From assembly GCF_012844305.1 (NCBI RefSeq), contig NZ_JABANE010000013.1, positions 45,474 through 109,473 of the forward strand: a stretch of 64,000 nucleotides of DNA. Reading direction: 5' to 3'. The position numbers were made by a program, and so were the translations under genes. This stretch comes from Flammeovirga aprica JL-4. GTDB lineage: Bacteria > Bacteroidota > Bacteroidia > Cytophagales > Flammeovirgaceae. Shown here one piece after another: positions 53,993 to 62,455 of the stretch. Every line of letters begins with the position of its first letter. Positions within the stretch are counted from its first letter, which is position 1. Below the pieces are notes generated by a model. It did not search any database. It had not been told where the DNA came from and saw only the letters and a program-made list of their open reading frames with translations.

Positions 53993-54724
53993 ATGGAATC
54001 AACAAATAAAGGTCTGATCGTTATCACAGGTGCTAGTTCTGGAATTGGCGCCGCCACTGCTAAACTTTTTTCTGACAATGGTTTTCCTCTTTTACTCTTA
54101 GGCAGAAGAGTGAAAAAAATGGAAGCGCTAAACCTTCCTAATACACTCATTAAAAAAGTGGATGTAACAAATTATGATGCTTTCAAATCAGCTATTGCTG
54201 AAGCTGAAAGTCAATTTGGTTTGACAGAGGCTATTGTGAATAATGCTGGAATGATGCTTTTGGGTGATATTGCTATCCAAGATCCAATGGAATGGAAAAA
54301 AATGTTTGACGTCAATATCATGGGAGTATTGAATGGTATGCAGATTGTTCTTCCTCAAATGAGAGAAAGAAAAGGAGGTACTATTATCAATATCAGTTCT
54401 ATTGCTGGAAGGAAAACTTTTGGTAATCATGCCGCTTATTGTGGTACCAAATTCGGCGTACATGCCATCACCGAAAACGCAAGAGAAGAAGCGGCTGCTG
54501 ACAATGTAAGAATGGTTACGATTGCTCCTGGTGCTGTGGAAACGGAATTGCTTTCACACACAAGCAATCAAGAAATAAAGGATGGCTATGAAGCTTGGAA
54601 AAAAGAGATGGGAAACATTTTAAAAGCTGAAGATATTGCCAATGCAATCTGGTATGCTTTCAATCAGCCTCAAGGCGTGAATGTGAGAGAAATTGTACTT
54701 GCTGCTACAAAACAGCAACAATAG
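53993..54724 (+). CDS. NADP-type short-chain dehydrogenase, divergent from LysR
   Basis: Classical SDR with VITGASSGIGAATAKLF at residues about 10-26, LLGRR (Arg pair favours NADP), VNNAGMM near 82, NISSIAGRKTFG with catalytic Ser and AAYCGTKFGVHA with Y-x3-K near 147. Resembles the YdfG/clavaldehyde-dehydrogenase group. 243 residues. Sits back to back with the LysR regulator and is probably its target. No partner gene downstream; a terminator shared with fmt follows. Confidence 0.9.
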   Translation: MESTNKGLIVITGASSGIGAATAKLFSDNGFPLLLLGRRVKKMEALNLPNTLIKKVDVTNYDAFKSAIAEAESQFGLTEAIVNNAGMMLLGDIAIQDPMEWKKMFDVNIMGVLNGMQIVLPQMRERKGGTIINISSIAGRKTFGNHAAYCGTKFGVHAITENAREEAAADNVRMVTIAPGAVETELLSHTSNQEIKDGYEAWKKEMGNILKAEDIANAIWYAFNQPQGVNVREIVLAATKQQQ

Positions 54725-54749
54725 ATAGTAGAGACAACAGGTATTCTAC

Positions 54750-54783
54750 AAAAAATCCCGATCAGTAATTGATCGGGATTTTC
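54750..54783. terminator. bidirectional terminator between SDR and fmt
   Basis: AAAATCCCGATC and GATCGGGATTTT around a 7-base loop, with A and T runs outside. Confidence 0.9.
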
Positions 54784-54786
54784 TAT

Positions 54787-55713
54787 TTATTCAAATTTTG
54801 TTCCTAGCAAAAATGCTTTGACTGGCATACGTTTTTTGCCTTGCATTTGCCATTCCTCTACGGAAATAAAACCATCTGCTGTTTTAATGTAGAAGTAATT
54901 TTTATTGTCAGTAGCATATCCTTTTTCATTGGCCTGCACATCACTGTCCATTACTTTTGACACTTTGAAAAGCTTGTACGTTTTTCCTTCAATCTCAGTC
55001 CACGCTGCAGGATAAGGAGATAAACCTCTGATAAAATTATATACTTTCTCTGTCGGTTGCGTAAAATCTACTTTACATGTTTCCTTGAAGATTTTTGGAG
55101 CATGTTTCGGTTCTCCTACAATCTGCTGAGGTGTTGTCTCGTAGTTTCCTTCTTCAATCAACTTCACTGTTTTTAATACAGTTCCTGCACCCTTCTCCAT
55201 CAAACGTACATATACATCACCTACAGTATCTTCTTCATGAATAGGTTCTTCCTCACGCATGATGACATCTCCTGTATCAATTTCATGCTGTAAGAAGAAC
55301 GTCGTTACACCCGTTACTTTTTCACCGTTGATGATGGCCCAGTTGATCGGCGCCGCACCTCTGTAATCAGGAAGTAATGAACCATGTAAATTAAAAGTAC
55401 CGATGCGAGGCATATCCCAAACTGATTCAGGTAGCATTCTGAAAGCCACCACAATTTGAAGATCTACTTCTAAAGCTTTTAATTCCGCTTGGAACTCTGC
55501 ATTCTTCAAGTTTGTAGGTTGAAGAATATTCAACCCTGCCTCCAAAGCATATTCTTTTACAGGAGACATGTGTAGTTTTCTTCCTCTACCAGCTGGCTTA
55601 TCAGGAGCTGTAATTACGCCAACTACATTGTAATTATTTTCTACTAGAATCTTTAATGAAGGAACAGCAAAATCAGGCGTTCCCATAAAAACAATTTTCA
55701 AGTCTTTATTCAT
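54787..55713 (-). CDS. fmt: methionyl-tRNA formyltransferase
   Basis: Formylates initiator Met-tRNA with 10-formyl-THF. KIVFMGTPDFAVPSLKILVE at the N-terminus, the basic loop KPAGRGRKLHMSPVKEYAL, and the active site FNLHGSLLPDYRGAAPINWA with the catalytic Asn-His-Asp set, then HEIDTGDVI. The C-terminal OB domain (about 208-308) has FIRGLSPYPAAWT. 308 residues is standard. Lies 6 bases behind the TrmH-type gene, in one transcript. Confidence 0.97.
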   Translation of the reverse strand: MNKDLKIVFMGTPDFAVPSLKILVENNYNVVGVITAPDKPAGRGRKLHMSPVKEYALEAGLNILQPTNLKNAEFQAELKALEVDLQIVVAFRMLPESVWDMPRIGTFNLHGSLLPDYRGAAPINWAIINGEKVTGVTTFFLQHEIDTGDVIMREEEPIHEEDTVGDVYVRLMEKGAGTVLKTVKLIEEGNYETTPQQIVGEPKHAPKIFKETCKVDFTQPTEKVYNFIRGLSPYPAAWTEIEGKTYKLFKVSKVMDSDVQANEKGYATDNKNYFYIKTADGFISVEEWQMQGKKRMPVKAFLLGTKFE

Positions 55714-55719
55714 CGTATC

Positions 55720-56430
55720 TTATTTTTTAAAAGTCTTCGCAATGGTCTCGTGACGATCGAGGGATTTACACACCCAAGCCGCTTCAATCAGTTTTCTTTC
55801 TTCCTCTGATAATTTCCACTCACTCTCGGGCAACTTTCTCAATTTTGTACTCAAAGTATGTAAACTCAATGCCGCACTGACCGAGATATTAAAGCTTTCA
55901 GCAAAGCCGTGCATTGGTATTTTCACCTTGTAATCGGCCATTTCAAAAGCTTCATCTGAAATACCATCCTTTTCATTCCCAAACATCAATGCTATAGGCT
56001 CATCTACTGGCAAATCATCAATAGACATATCCGTATGTGGCGTTGTGGCTACTAACTTATACCCTTTAGATTTCAATGTTTCAATAGCTCCTTTGGTAGA
56101 ATCATATGTATTGACATCTACCCATTTTGCAGAACCCATTGTAGTCTTCAAAGAAACTTTAAACTTCGTATCAGTTTCTATTAGATGAAGGTTCTGTAAA
56201 CCGAAACAATCACAAGTTCTGATGATCGCTCCAACATTTTGAAGTTTGAAAACCTCCTCCAATAGTACTGTAAAATGATTTGTTCTCTGAGAAAGCACCT
56301 TTTCTATTCCCTCTACTTTCTTTTCGGTTAAAAATGTTTTCAAGTAATCCACCAAACCTTCTTCTTCTGCATATTTTTTAAAAGCATCCGTTTTAAAAAA
56401 TTTGAAATCATCATCGTTCGCGTAAGGCAT
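55720..56430 (-). CDS. TrmH/SpoU family RNA 2'-O-methyltransferase
   Basis: Knotted SPOUT methylase. Motif 1 LQNVGAIIRTCDCFGLQNLH near residue 62, motif 2 ALMFGNEKDGISDEAFEMAD near 147 and motif 3 IPMHGFAESFNISVSAALSL near 172 are complete, including the Arg and Asn used for binding RNA and AdoMet. 236 residues, TrmH-like length with a C-terminal helix (LRKLPESEWKLSEEERKLI) like that of tRNA Gm18 methylases. Immediately before fmt (6-base gap). Confidence 0.9.
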   Translation of the reverse strand: MPYANDDDFKFFKTDAFKKYAEEEGLVDYLKTFLTEKKVEGIEKVLSQRTNHFTVLLEEVFKLQNVGAIIRTCDCFGLQNLHLIETDTKFKVSLKTTMGSAKWVDVNTYDSTKGAIETLKSKGYKLVATTPHTDMSIDDLPVDEPIALMFGNEKDGISDEAFEMADYKVKIPMHGFAESFNISVSAALSLHTLSTKLRKLPESEWKLSEEERKLIEAAWVCKSLDRHETIAKTFKK

Positions 56431-56460
56431 TTCTTTCTCTCTCTATTAATAAAACTAGGA

Positions 56461-56500
56461 AAGCTGTCTGTAAAGTGAATATCAACTTTACGGACAGCTT
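56461..56500. terminator. hairpin between the periplasmic-binding gene and trmH
   Basis: AAGCTGTCTGTAAAGT and ACTTTACGGACAGCTT form a 16-bp stem with one mismatch. It follows the stop of the upstream minus-strand gene by about 25 bases; the T run is short. Confidence 0.7.
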
Positions 56501-56524
56501 TACATTATTTGATTTCTCTGAATT

Positions 56525-58288
56525 TTAGTTCACTGCTTCTTCAAGTGGAGTCTTATTTTTCAGATCTCCATCAATAAATTGAATAATAGGAACGTATTGA
56601 TTATCCTGAGCATTCTTATAATTATAAGCCGGAGTCAAATAACCTTTTCTGAATTCGTCACTTGACCTTAGCTTCTGTACAAAACCATTTCCATAATCAT
56701 TCAGGATCATACCAAAAGCAAACATGGTTTCGAATCCATTATAAACAAAGCCAGAAGGCTGATTATTAAATTTCTCCTGATATTCTGCTATAAAAGTCTT
56801 CGCTCTGAAAGAATCATCATCAAACCAATTCGGATAAAGAATATTGATTTGTGCTGTCTCCATCTGAGAATAACTTAACTGATTATATTTCAACCATTCT
56901 TGCGGTACATAAGCTGAAGCTACAGTACCTAATGAAAGCAATGCACTTACTGTACTTAAAGCCTCTACTTCATTGACCACTGAAATGAATACATGAGCTG
57001 TAGAATCTTTAACTACTTCTAATGAATCATCATAAGCCAATGGCTGGAACATTTCCTGTACTACATTAAAACCATCTACTGGATCAAATTCCTGATAAGC
57101 TGCAATCTTACCTCCTTCTGCTTCATAAGCTTCTTTAAACGCTGCCGCCATTTGTTTTTCTTTTGTAGAATGGCCAAATACAACATATGTTTGTACTGTA
57201 TCAGCTTGAATTCTTAAAGAATCACCTTCAGGGAATTGCTCTAATGTTGCTAATTCCTCTGCTCTTAAACGCTTACCTAAACTCTTTCCAATTGTTTCTG
57301 GAGTAGAAGAAGTAATAAACGCATTGGAAGCATCCTCAATAACGGCACTATTACTTGAAATTGGATTGACCATCGGAATGCCAGTTTCATTTGAGAATTT
57401 TTTCACGATCGGCAACATATCAGCATATAATGGACCGATAATAAGATCTACATTCATCATCTTCGGATCTTCCAATAATGCACTCAGATGTGTTGTATCT
57501 CTTTTAGTATCATAAGCTATAATATCTATGTTGACATCTCTTTTTGCCAAGTATTCCTGTCCGATCAGAATACCTTGATAGATATTATAAACAAACTCAT
57601 TTTTCACTCTCAATGCATTACCATCAGTCGTTTCAGTAAAGAAAGGCAATACTACTGCTACAGTATATTTATCTTTCTTCTCTGATTTCTTTACCACATG
57701 CTTATTGATTTCAATACCCAAATGCACAGAAAGCTTTGTCAGTAATTCCTGATCTCTTTCTTCTTTTGGTTGCTGTAAAATCTTATCGAAAAGTAAAGTG
57801 GCAATATCTTCATTTTCAGTATTTGCTTCACAGATAGGCTTTAATTCTTCAATGCTAAGCTCTTCCAACTCTTGAAAAATCATTGTATTCAACTCTTGTC
57901 TGAGTTTCTTATCAGTGATTCCATTCACCGTCATCAAGCTTTCATCATACTTTTTGGCTTTCAAATAAGAACACCCAAGCAGATATTTAGCTTGTTCTTT
58001 CTCATCCCAATCAGCATAATCTGTGATGGCTTTATTTAAATTATTTTGAGCTTCTATAAAGTTTCCCTCCTGATAATATGCGTATCCTATCAATGTATAT
58101 GCATAGGGCTGCAAAGTAACTCCTTTCAGAGTCATCATATCTTGCAATACCACAATCGCGGGCTGGTACTTTCCTTGGTCTATTAATTGTTTTCCGTAAG
58201 TGTACTTCTCAACTTCCGTTTTTCCGCCTTGAGCTAAAGCATTGAAAGAAAATAAAAAAGTCAAGATTAACGTATAAAAGTATCTCAT
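56525..58288 (-). CDS. periplasmic TPR plus PBP1-fold (LpoA/YraM-like) protein
   Basis: Signal peptide in residues 1-19 (LILTFLFSFNALAQ). Residues about 25-130 hold TPR-like helices (KYTYGKQLIDQGKYQPAIVV, PYAYTLIGYAYYQEGNFIEA), and about 205-585 a type-I periplasmic-binding fold (YTVAVVLPFFTETT, DLIIGPLYADMLPIVKKFSN, GIPMVNPISSNSAV, TYVVFGHSTKEKQMAAAFKE). The combination equals LpoA-type activators of penicillin-binding proteins, and is common in Bacteroidota as an amino-acid-ABC-like protein with no transporter. 587 residues. No ABC permease is near, which favours the cell-wall role, but that is inference. Confidence 0.78.
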   Translation of the reverse strand: MRYFYTLILTFLFSFNALAQGGKTEVEKYTYGKQLIDQGKYQPAIVVLQDMMTLKGVTLQPYAYTLIGYAYYQEGNFIEAQNNLNKAITDYADWDEKEQAKYLLGCSYLKAKKYDESLMTVNGITDKKLRQELNTMIFQELEELSIEELKPICEANTENEDIATLLFDKILQQPKEERDQELLTKLSVHLGIEINKHVVKKSEKKDKYTVAVVLPFFTETTDGNALRVKNEFVYNIYQGILIGQEYLAKRDVNIDIIAYDTKRDTTHLSALLEDPKMMNVDLIIGPLYADMLPIVKKFSNETGIPMVNPISSNSAVIEDASNAFITSSTPETIGKSLGKRLRAEELATLEQFPEGDSLRIQADTVQTYVVFGHSTKEKQMAAAFKEAYEAEGGKIAAYQEFDPVDGFNVVQEMFQPLAYDDSLEVVKDSTAHVFISVVNEVEALSTVSALLSLGTVASAYVPQEWLKYNQLSYSQMETAQINILYPNWFDDDSFRAKTFIAEYQEKFNNQPSGFVYNGFETMFAFGMILNDYGNGFVQKLRSSDEFRKGYLTPAYNYKNAQDNQYVPIIQFIDGDLKNKTPLEEAVN

Positions 58289-58452
58289 AAAAAAATGATC
58301 TTCTTCTTATTTAAACTGAGATAAAAATTTAGATTATGGCTTTGATACTAAGAAAAATAGTTCTTGAGAATCAAAAGCAACTGCAAGTTACAAAATCAGT
58401 ATTGATTAAAAACACTTTGGTATAAATAATAGATAATAACCTTCTGAAATAG

Positions 58453-58709
58453 AGATTAAGTACATGGAAAAAATTTTGAATGAAGAATTAAGAGGGAAGA
58501 ATGAAGAATGATGGTTCGTAAAATGGTTTTTATGGTGGTTCAGTGGACGTTGCAATGCAACATCCCTACAACTGTATCCTTCATAAATGATATTCTACCA
58601 AAAATTGAAAGTAGGCTGTAGGAACGTTGTACTACAACGTCCACTGAACCACAATACAAACCACTTTTTTCACCTTCAAATTGCCAATTACTTTTGTCCC
58701 AGCACTTAT
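58453..58709. repeat. composite element: AAGTACTA-type ends around a REP-like inverted repeat
   Basis: The right end ATTACTTTTGTCCCAGCACTT (reversed AAGTGCTGGGACAAAAGTAA) fits the end of the foldback repeat family; the left end TTAAGTACATGG is degenerate. Inside lies the inverted repeat listed separately. The gap 58289-58720 holds no coding frame. Confidence 0.4.
58522..58663. repeat. REP-like inverted repeat with 50-bp arms
   Basis: The left arm (58522-58573) contains GTGGTTCAGTGGACGTTG, then a small GTTGCAATGCAAC hairpin and CCTACA; the right arm (58614-58663) is its reverse complement with few changes (GTTGTAGTACAAC for the small hairpin). About 40 bases separate the arms. Each arm carries its own small palindrome, the structure of paired REP sequences (BIME). 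Confidence 0.7.
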
Positions 58710-58720
58710 TCGGAAAAAGA

Positions 58721-58757
58721 AAAAGCCAACCTCAAAATTGAGATTGGCTAAAAAAAG
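58721..58757 (-). terminator. terminator of the hsp20 pair
   Basis: Minus strand TAGCCAATCTCAATTTTGAGG closes with GAGGTTGGC and continues in TTTTT. It lies about 80 bases after the stop of the second hsp20 gene. Confidence 0.8.
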
Positions 58758-58836
58758 GAACTCTAAAACTATCTGTCGCTAATCCGTCCTACTCACCACA
58801 ATAGGGAAACGAATCTGATAACGATTATATAATTGA

Positions 58837-59247
58837 CTAACTTATTTCAATTGTTTTTTTCTCTGCAGGAGTATTTTTCGGTAAAACGACAGACAAAATG
58901 CCGTCATCATACGAAGCGTTAATACCTTCTACATTAATATTATTTGGTAGCGTAAATGATCTCTTGAAATCTTTACCTACAAATTCTCTTTTAAGGTACT
59001 TCACTCCTTCTTGTTCAACCTCAGTATGTTTATAAGTCACCACTAATTTATTATTGTCAATGGCAATCTCAACATCTTCTTTTTTAATGCCTGGTATTAC
59101 AATCTCTACAGTAAAACCTTCTGCATACTCCTTTACATTCATAGGAACTTGAGCGTCTAATGGGTTTACAGTATCTAATACATTTACAACGTCACTCATC
59201 AATGAGGAAATAAAAGTTGTTGGGTAATCTGACAATGAATGTTTCAT
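58837..59247 (-). CDS. small heat-shock protein Hsp20, second of a tandem pair
   Basis: ATP-independent holdase chaperone. The alpha-crystallin domain spans about residues 38-128: PMNVKEYAEGFTVEIVIPGI, EIAIDNNKLVVTYKH, KRSFTLPNNINVEGINASYD and the conserved GILSVVLPK, with the C-terminal I-x-I like KKTIEIS. 136 residues. 29 bases after its paralogue. The domain order and motif A-x-Y-x-x-G-x-L are intact. Confidence 0.93.
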   Translation of the reverse strand: MKHSLSDYPTTFISSLMSDVVNVLDTVNPLDAQVPMNVKEYAEGFTVEIVIPGIKKEDVEIAIDNNKLVVTYKHTEVEQEGVKYLKREFVGKDFKRSFTLPNNINVEGINASYDDGILSVVLPKNTPAEKKTIEIS

Positions 59248-59276
59248 TTTTAATATTATGTTTTTGTTATGGTTAA

Positions 59277-59678
59277 TTATTTTACTTCAATTTTTACAGG
59301 TTTCTTCTCTTCGCTTTTCGGTAAAGTAATTGTCAAAATTCCTGCATCAAATTTCGCTTCTAAAGCTTCTACTTTAATCAAATCTGTAATTTTAAAAGCT
59401 TTCTCAAAATCACTCACTTGATAAGCATTTACTAAGAACTTCTCTTCTGTTTTGTTCTCTATTTCTGGTTGCTTATAGTTAATGTTCAATCTATTATTTT
59501 CAACATTAATAGAGAAAAACTCTTTCTTGTAACCTGGTACTACTAATTCTAAATAGAAAGCTGTTTCATCTTCCTTAATATTCACAGGTACAAATGATTG
59601 TCTGCTTCTTTCTACAGCATTAATCACATTTGAAACGAATGATTTTCTTGTCGACGGTCTATAAGTTGCTATACTCAT
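59277..59678 (-). CDS. small heat-shock protein Hsp20, first of a tandem pair
   Basis: 133 residues with alpha-crystallin domain (about 36-125): VPVNIKEDETAFYLELVVPG, FSINVENNRLNINYKQ, VEALEAKFDAGILTITLPKS and a basic VKIEVK tail. It differs clearly from the second copy, so the duplication is old. A sigma-54-like promoter and three GACAAAATG boxes lie in the 301-base gap that separates it from the divergent marR gene. Confidence 0.93.
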   Translation of the reverse strand: MSIATYRPSTRKSFVSNVINAVERSRQSFVPVNIKEDETAFYLELVVPGYKKEFFSINVENNRLNINYKQPEIENKTEEKFLVNAYQVSDFEKAFKITDLIKVEALEAKFDAGILTITLPKSEEKKPVKIEVK

Positions 59679-59730
59679 GATTTTATTATTTTAATTTTTA
59701 TTGAATATCAAATTTTACAGTTTGCTATTG

Positions 59731-59746
59731 GACAAGAGGTGTACCA
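59731..59746 (-). promoter_or_regulatory. sigma-54-like promoter candidate before hsp20
   Basis: Minus strand TGGTACACCTCTTGTC fits TGGYRYRN4TTGCW except that T replaces C in the -12 element (GG-N10-GT). The predicted start would leave about 40 bases before the hsp20 ATG. Confidence 0.3.
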
Positions 59747-59759
59747 ATTGAAAAAGTGA

Positions 59760-59844
59760 GACATTTTGTCATTTACAGTTGATTAAAATAAGATTTTAAA
59801 TGTCATTTTGTCATTTTCAGGTAAAAACAATAAGACAAAATGAG
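59760..59844. promoter_or_regulatory. three phased GACAAAATG boxes between hsp20 and marR
   Basis: GACATTTTGTC at 59760-59770 (palindromic arms), GTCATTTTGTC at 59802-59812, and GACAAAATGAG at 59834-59844. The spacings of 42 and 32 bases are close to four and three turns of helix. Candidate operators for the neighbouring MarR protein. Confidence 0.4.
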
Positions 59845-59979
59845 TGAAAACAAGATTTCATTAGCTTCAGAGGTGAGTGCCAGAGCTTAAAATAATTTTA
59901 TCTTTTAAATTTTGATTAAACACAAACAATTAATTACATTACAGGACATTTAATAACTTATCAATTCAAATTCATATCT

Positions 59980-60468
59980 ATGGGTACATTAATGAGCGAA
60001 GATGTTGAAAAGAGAAGACGTCTGACTAAAATAATTGCACAAGTATCAAGATTAGGCAACTACACTTTAGGGCGTGCCTTTGAGCGTGAAGGTTTACCTA
60101 TATCAAGAGAACAATGGGATGTGCTTGTAATGCTTTGGGACAAAGACGGTAGAGCACAACAGGAGTTCGCCACATTTTTATTAAAAAACAGAGCTAGTAT
60201 CACAAGTTTGATCGATAATATGGAGAAGAACAACCTAGTAACTAGAGTTCCAAATCCAAATGACAAAAGATCTAAGTTGATTTATCTAACAAGAAAAGCT
60301 AGAGACCTGAAAGAGCAGGTAGTAGGTATTGCTGAAGATGCTATTCTTTCTATTACAAAAGGAATTCCTTTGGAAGAAGTGGAACAAGCGGCAGACTTAC
60401 TAACAAAATGCTTAGAAAACATCGTAGAATATGAAGATAATATTCTTGATGAACAAAAAGGTGAATAA
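59980..60468 (+). CDS. MarR family transcriptional regulator
   Basis: Winged-helix dimeric regulator. Residues about 22-145 show the fold: SRLGNYTLGRAFEREGLPIS, REQWDVLVMLWDKDG, recognition helix near FATFLLKNRASITSLIDNME, and the wing VTRVPNPNDKRSKLIYLTRK with the conserved D-x-R-S. 162 residues; the second ATG four codons in is an alternative start. Lies 50 bases before the L,D-transpeptidase gene in the same direction, and back to back with the hsp20 pair across the phased boxes. Confidence 0.92.
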   Translation: MGTLMSEDVEKRRRLTKIIAQVSRLGNYTLGRAFEREGLPISREQWDVLVMLWDKDGRAQQEFATFLLKNRASITSLIDNMEKNNLVTRVPNPNDKRSKLIYLTRKARDLKEQVVGIAEDAILSITKGIPLEEVEQAADLLTKCLENIVEYEDNILDEQKGE

Positions 60469-60518
60469 TCACTCCCAACCAACAAGCTCTTAATAATCGA
60501 AAGGTTACTTTCAAAAAT

Positions 60519-62309
60519 ATGCAACGACAAACTAATACTCTTATTTGTTGGCAAAAGTGTATTGGATCAATTGTGTTTTTTATCTCACTTCTATTTTCCA
60601 ATACACTTTTATCACAGCAAACTCCCGAAATAAAAACTGTTCTTCAAGCACTCAATTCCGGAGATCACCCTTATGGCATCAAGATTTTTTCAGACAGTTT
60701 AATGCCATTGATCTACGATAGAAGAGACTATGAACCAATCTGGACCTCTCAAAAAAACATTGAAGACCTACTTTTTCTTATCAATGACAGTTATAATGAA
60801 GGTTTAACTCCTGAACATTATCATCTGAAAGCTATCATGGATTTGAAAAATAAACCTTCTCTTACAAATGAAGAAAAAGCACTCTATGATGTTGTCTTGA
60901 CAGATGCTGGTATTCTTTTAAGTTCTCATATGATTTGGGGAAAAGTTCAGCCAGAGACGATATCTTCTACATGGAATTTTGATACAAAACAATTTTCTGA
61001 GGATAGAATCAAGCTTTTTTTAGCACCCATTGAACAGGAAATGATTATTGAAGCTTCTGCGTCTATCCGTCCTAATAATCTCCTTTATAATGGTTTAAAG
61101 AAATCATTAAAAAACTTCAGAGAGATCGAAGCAAACGGCGGGTACACTAAACTTCATAAAATCGAATCTATCGAATTAGGTGATAATAATGAGTATATTC
61201 CTGAGCTAAGAAAGAGGTTAGCCATAACTGGCAATCTTCTTCCTGTCGACTCTACTGTACTTAAGGTTGATACAACTTTCAGATCACAACAAGAAGGCAT
61301 TGCGATTATCAATGCTCCTTCAAACCAACCCGTTATTGATACCGTCACATCAATGATTCCTTTCAACCCTGCCCCTATTCTTGATTCTTCTTATGTAACA
61401 ATTCCACTTTTAGACACCACTTCCACTATTTATAATGACAACTTGAGACAATCTATTATTGCATTCCAGAAAATGTATGGATTGGAGCAGGACGGCAAAG
61501 TGGGAAAAGCGACTCTCAAAGCATTAAATGTACCTATTTCAAGCAGAATCAATACTCTAAGAGTAAACCTAGAAAGAGCAAGATGGATCAACCATGAAGA
61601 TGATGATAACTTTATCTTCGTCAACATTGCTGATTTCACATTATATCTTCATAAACAAGGAAAATGGTATTATCAGACGAATGTAGTAGTGGGTAAACCA
61701 TATCATCAAACGCCTGTTTTCAAGGCTAAAATGAGCTATATAGATATTAACCCAACTTGGAGTGTACCTTATAGTATTGCCAGCAAGGAGATGCTTCCAA
61801 AGCTGAAAAAAGATGCTGGTTATCTGAAAAGGCAAAATATGAAGCTGTATGACAGAGCTAATAATGAAATTGATCCTTATTCTGTCGACTGGAAATCCAT
61901 CAAACAGAAAAGCTTTCCTTATTACATAGTTCAGGGTTCTGGTCCTGGCAATGCACTTGGGTATATTAAGTTCATTTTCCCGAATAAATACTCAATCTAT
62001 CTTCATGATACTCCTTCAAGGTATTTGTTCAGTAGAAACTCAAGAGCATTTAGTCATGGATGTATCAGAGTCCATGAACCATTAAAACTAGGTGAACAGC
62101 TACTGAAAGATCAAGGATACACTTTAGAAAAAATTGAAGAGATTGTCAAAACACATGAACTAAAAAGAGTTATTCTGATGGAAAGACCCACAGTTTATTT
62201 ATTGTATTTTACAGCGATGCTCGGACCTGATATCGCAGTGCATTTTTATGACGATATTTATTCCAGAGACAAAAGAGTCTTGAAAGAACTTAACAAATCA
62301 CTTTATTAA
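60519..62309 (+). CDS. L,D-transpeptidase with peptidoglycan-binding domain (YcbB/LdtD type)
   Basis: Periplasmic or outer-membrane enzyme that makes 3-3 cross-links or attaches proteins to peptidoglycan. Signal sequence around residues 14-32 (IGSIVFFISLLFSNTLLSQQ), a scaffold region, a PG_binding_1-like motif near 310-340 (AFQKMYGLEQDGKVGKATLK), and the YkuD core: VVVGKPYHQTPVFKAKMSY near 391, HDTPSRYLFSRNSRAFSHGC with catalytic Cys515 in SHGCIRV. 596 residues, the length of YcbB-type proteins. A 50-base gap after marR suggests common transcription. Confidence 0.92.
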   Translation: MQRQTNTLICWQKCIGSIVFFISLLFSNTLLSQQTPEIKTVLQALNSGDHPYGIKIFSDSLMPLIYDRRDYEPIWTSQKNIEDLLFLINDSYNEGLTPEHYHLKAIMDLKNKPSLTNEEKALYDVVLTDAGILLSSHMIWGKVQPETISSTWNFDTKQFSEDRIKLFLAPIEQEMIIEASASIRPNNLLYNGLKKSLKNFREIEANGGYTKLHKIESIELGDNNEYIPELRKRLAITGNLLPVDSTVLKVDTTFRSQQEGIAIINAPSNQPVIDTVTSMIPFNPAPILDSSYVTIPLLDTTSTIYNDNLRQSIIAFQKMYGLEQDGKVGKATLKALNVPISSRINTLRVNLERARWINHEDDDNFIFVNIADFTLYLHKQGKWYYQTNVVVGKPYHQTPVFKAKMSYIDINPTWSVPYSIASKEMLPKLKKDAGYLKRQNMKLYDRANNEIDPYSVDWKSIKQKSFPYYIVQGSGPGNALGYIKFIFPNKYSIYLHDTPSRYLFSRNSRAFSHGCIRVHEPLKLGEQLLKDQGYTLEKIEEIVKTHELKRVILMERPTVYLLYFTAMLGPDIAVHFYDDIYSRDKRVLKELNKSLY

Positions 62310-62313
62310 AACA

Positions 62314-62351
62314 GAAAAGGTATAGCAGTCAAAAATTGCTATACCTTTTTT
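62314..62351. terminator. terminator of the marR-ldt unit
   Basis: AAAAGGTATAGCA and TGCTATACCTTTT pair fully around a 9-base loop and run into TTTTTT. Confidence 0.92.
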
Positions 62352-62410
62352 ATATTTATCAAAGAAGTCGAATCAAAACGGTCAACCCTATTTAGGGAAG
62401 TACAAAACAC

Positions 62411-62443
62411 AACTCTTAACTCTTAACTCTTAACTCTTAACTC
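62411..62443. repeat. tandem heptamer repeat AACTCTT
   Basis: Four full copies of AACTCTT and a partial fifth, in the gap between the L,D-transpeptidase and the next gene. Confidence 0.85.
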
Positions 62444-62455
62444 AAATTACACCTC

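Noticed and set aside
62411..62443. AACTCTT tandem copies as a CRISPR-like or phase-variation array
   Set aside because: Seven-base units without spacers outside any coding frame; too short for CRISPR and not within a promoter that I can identify.
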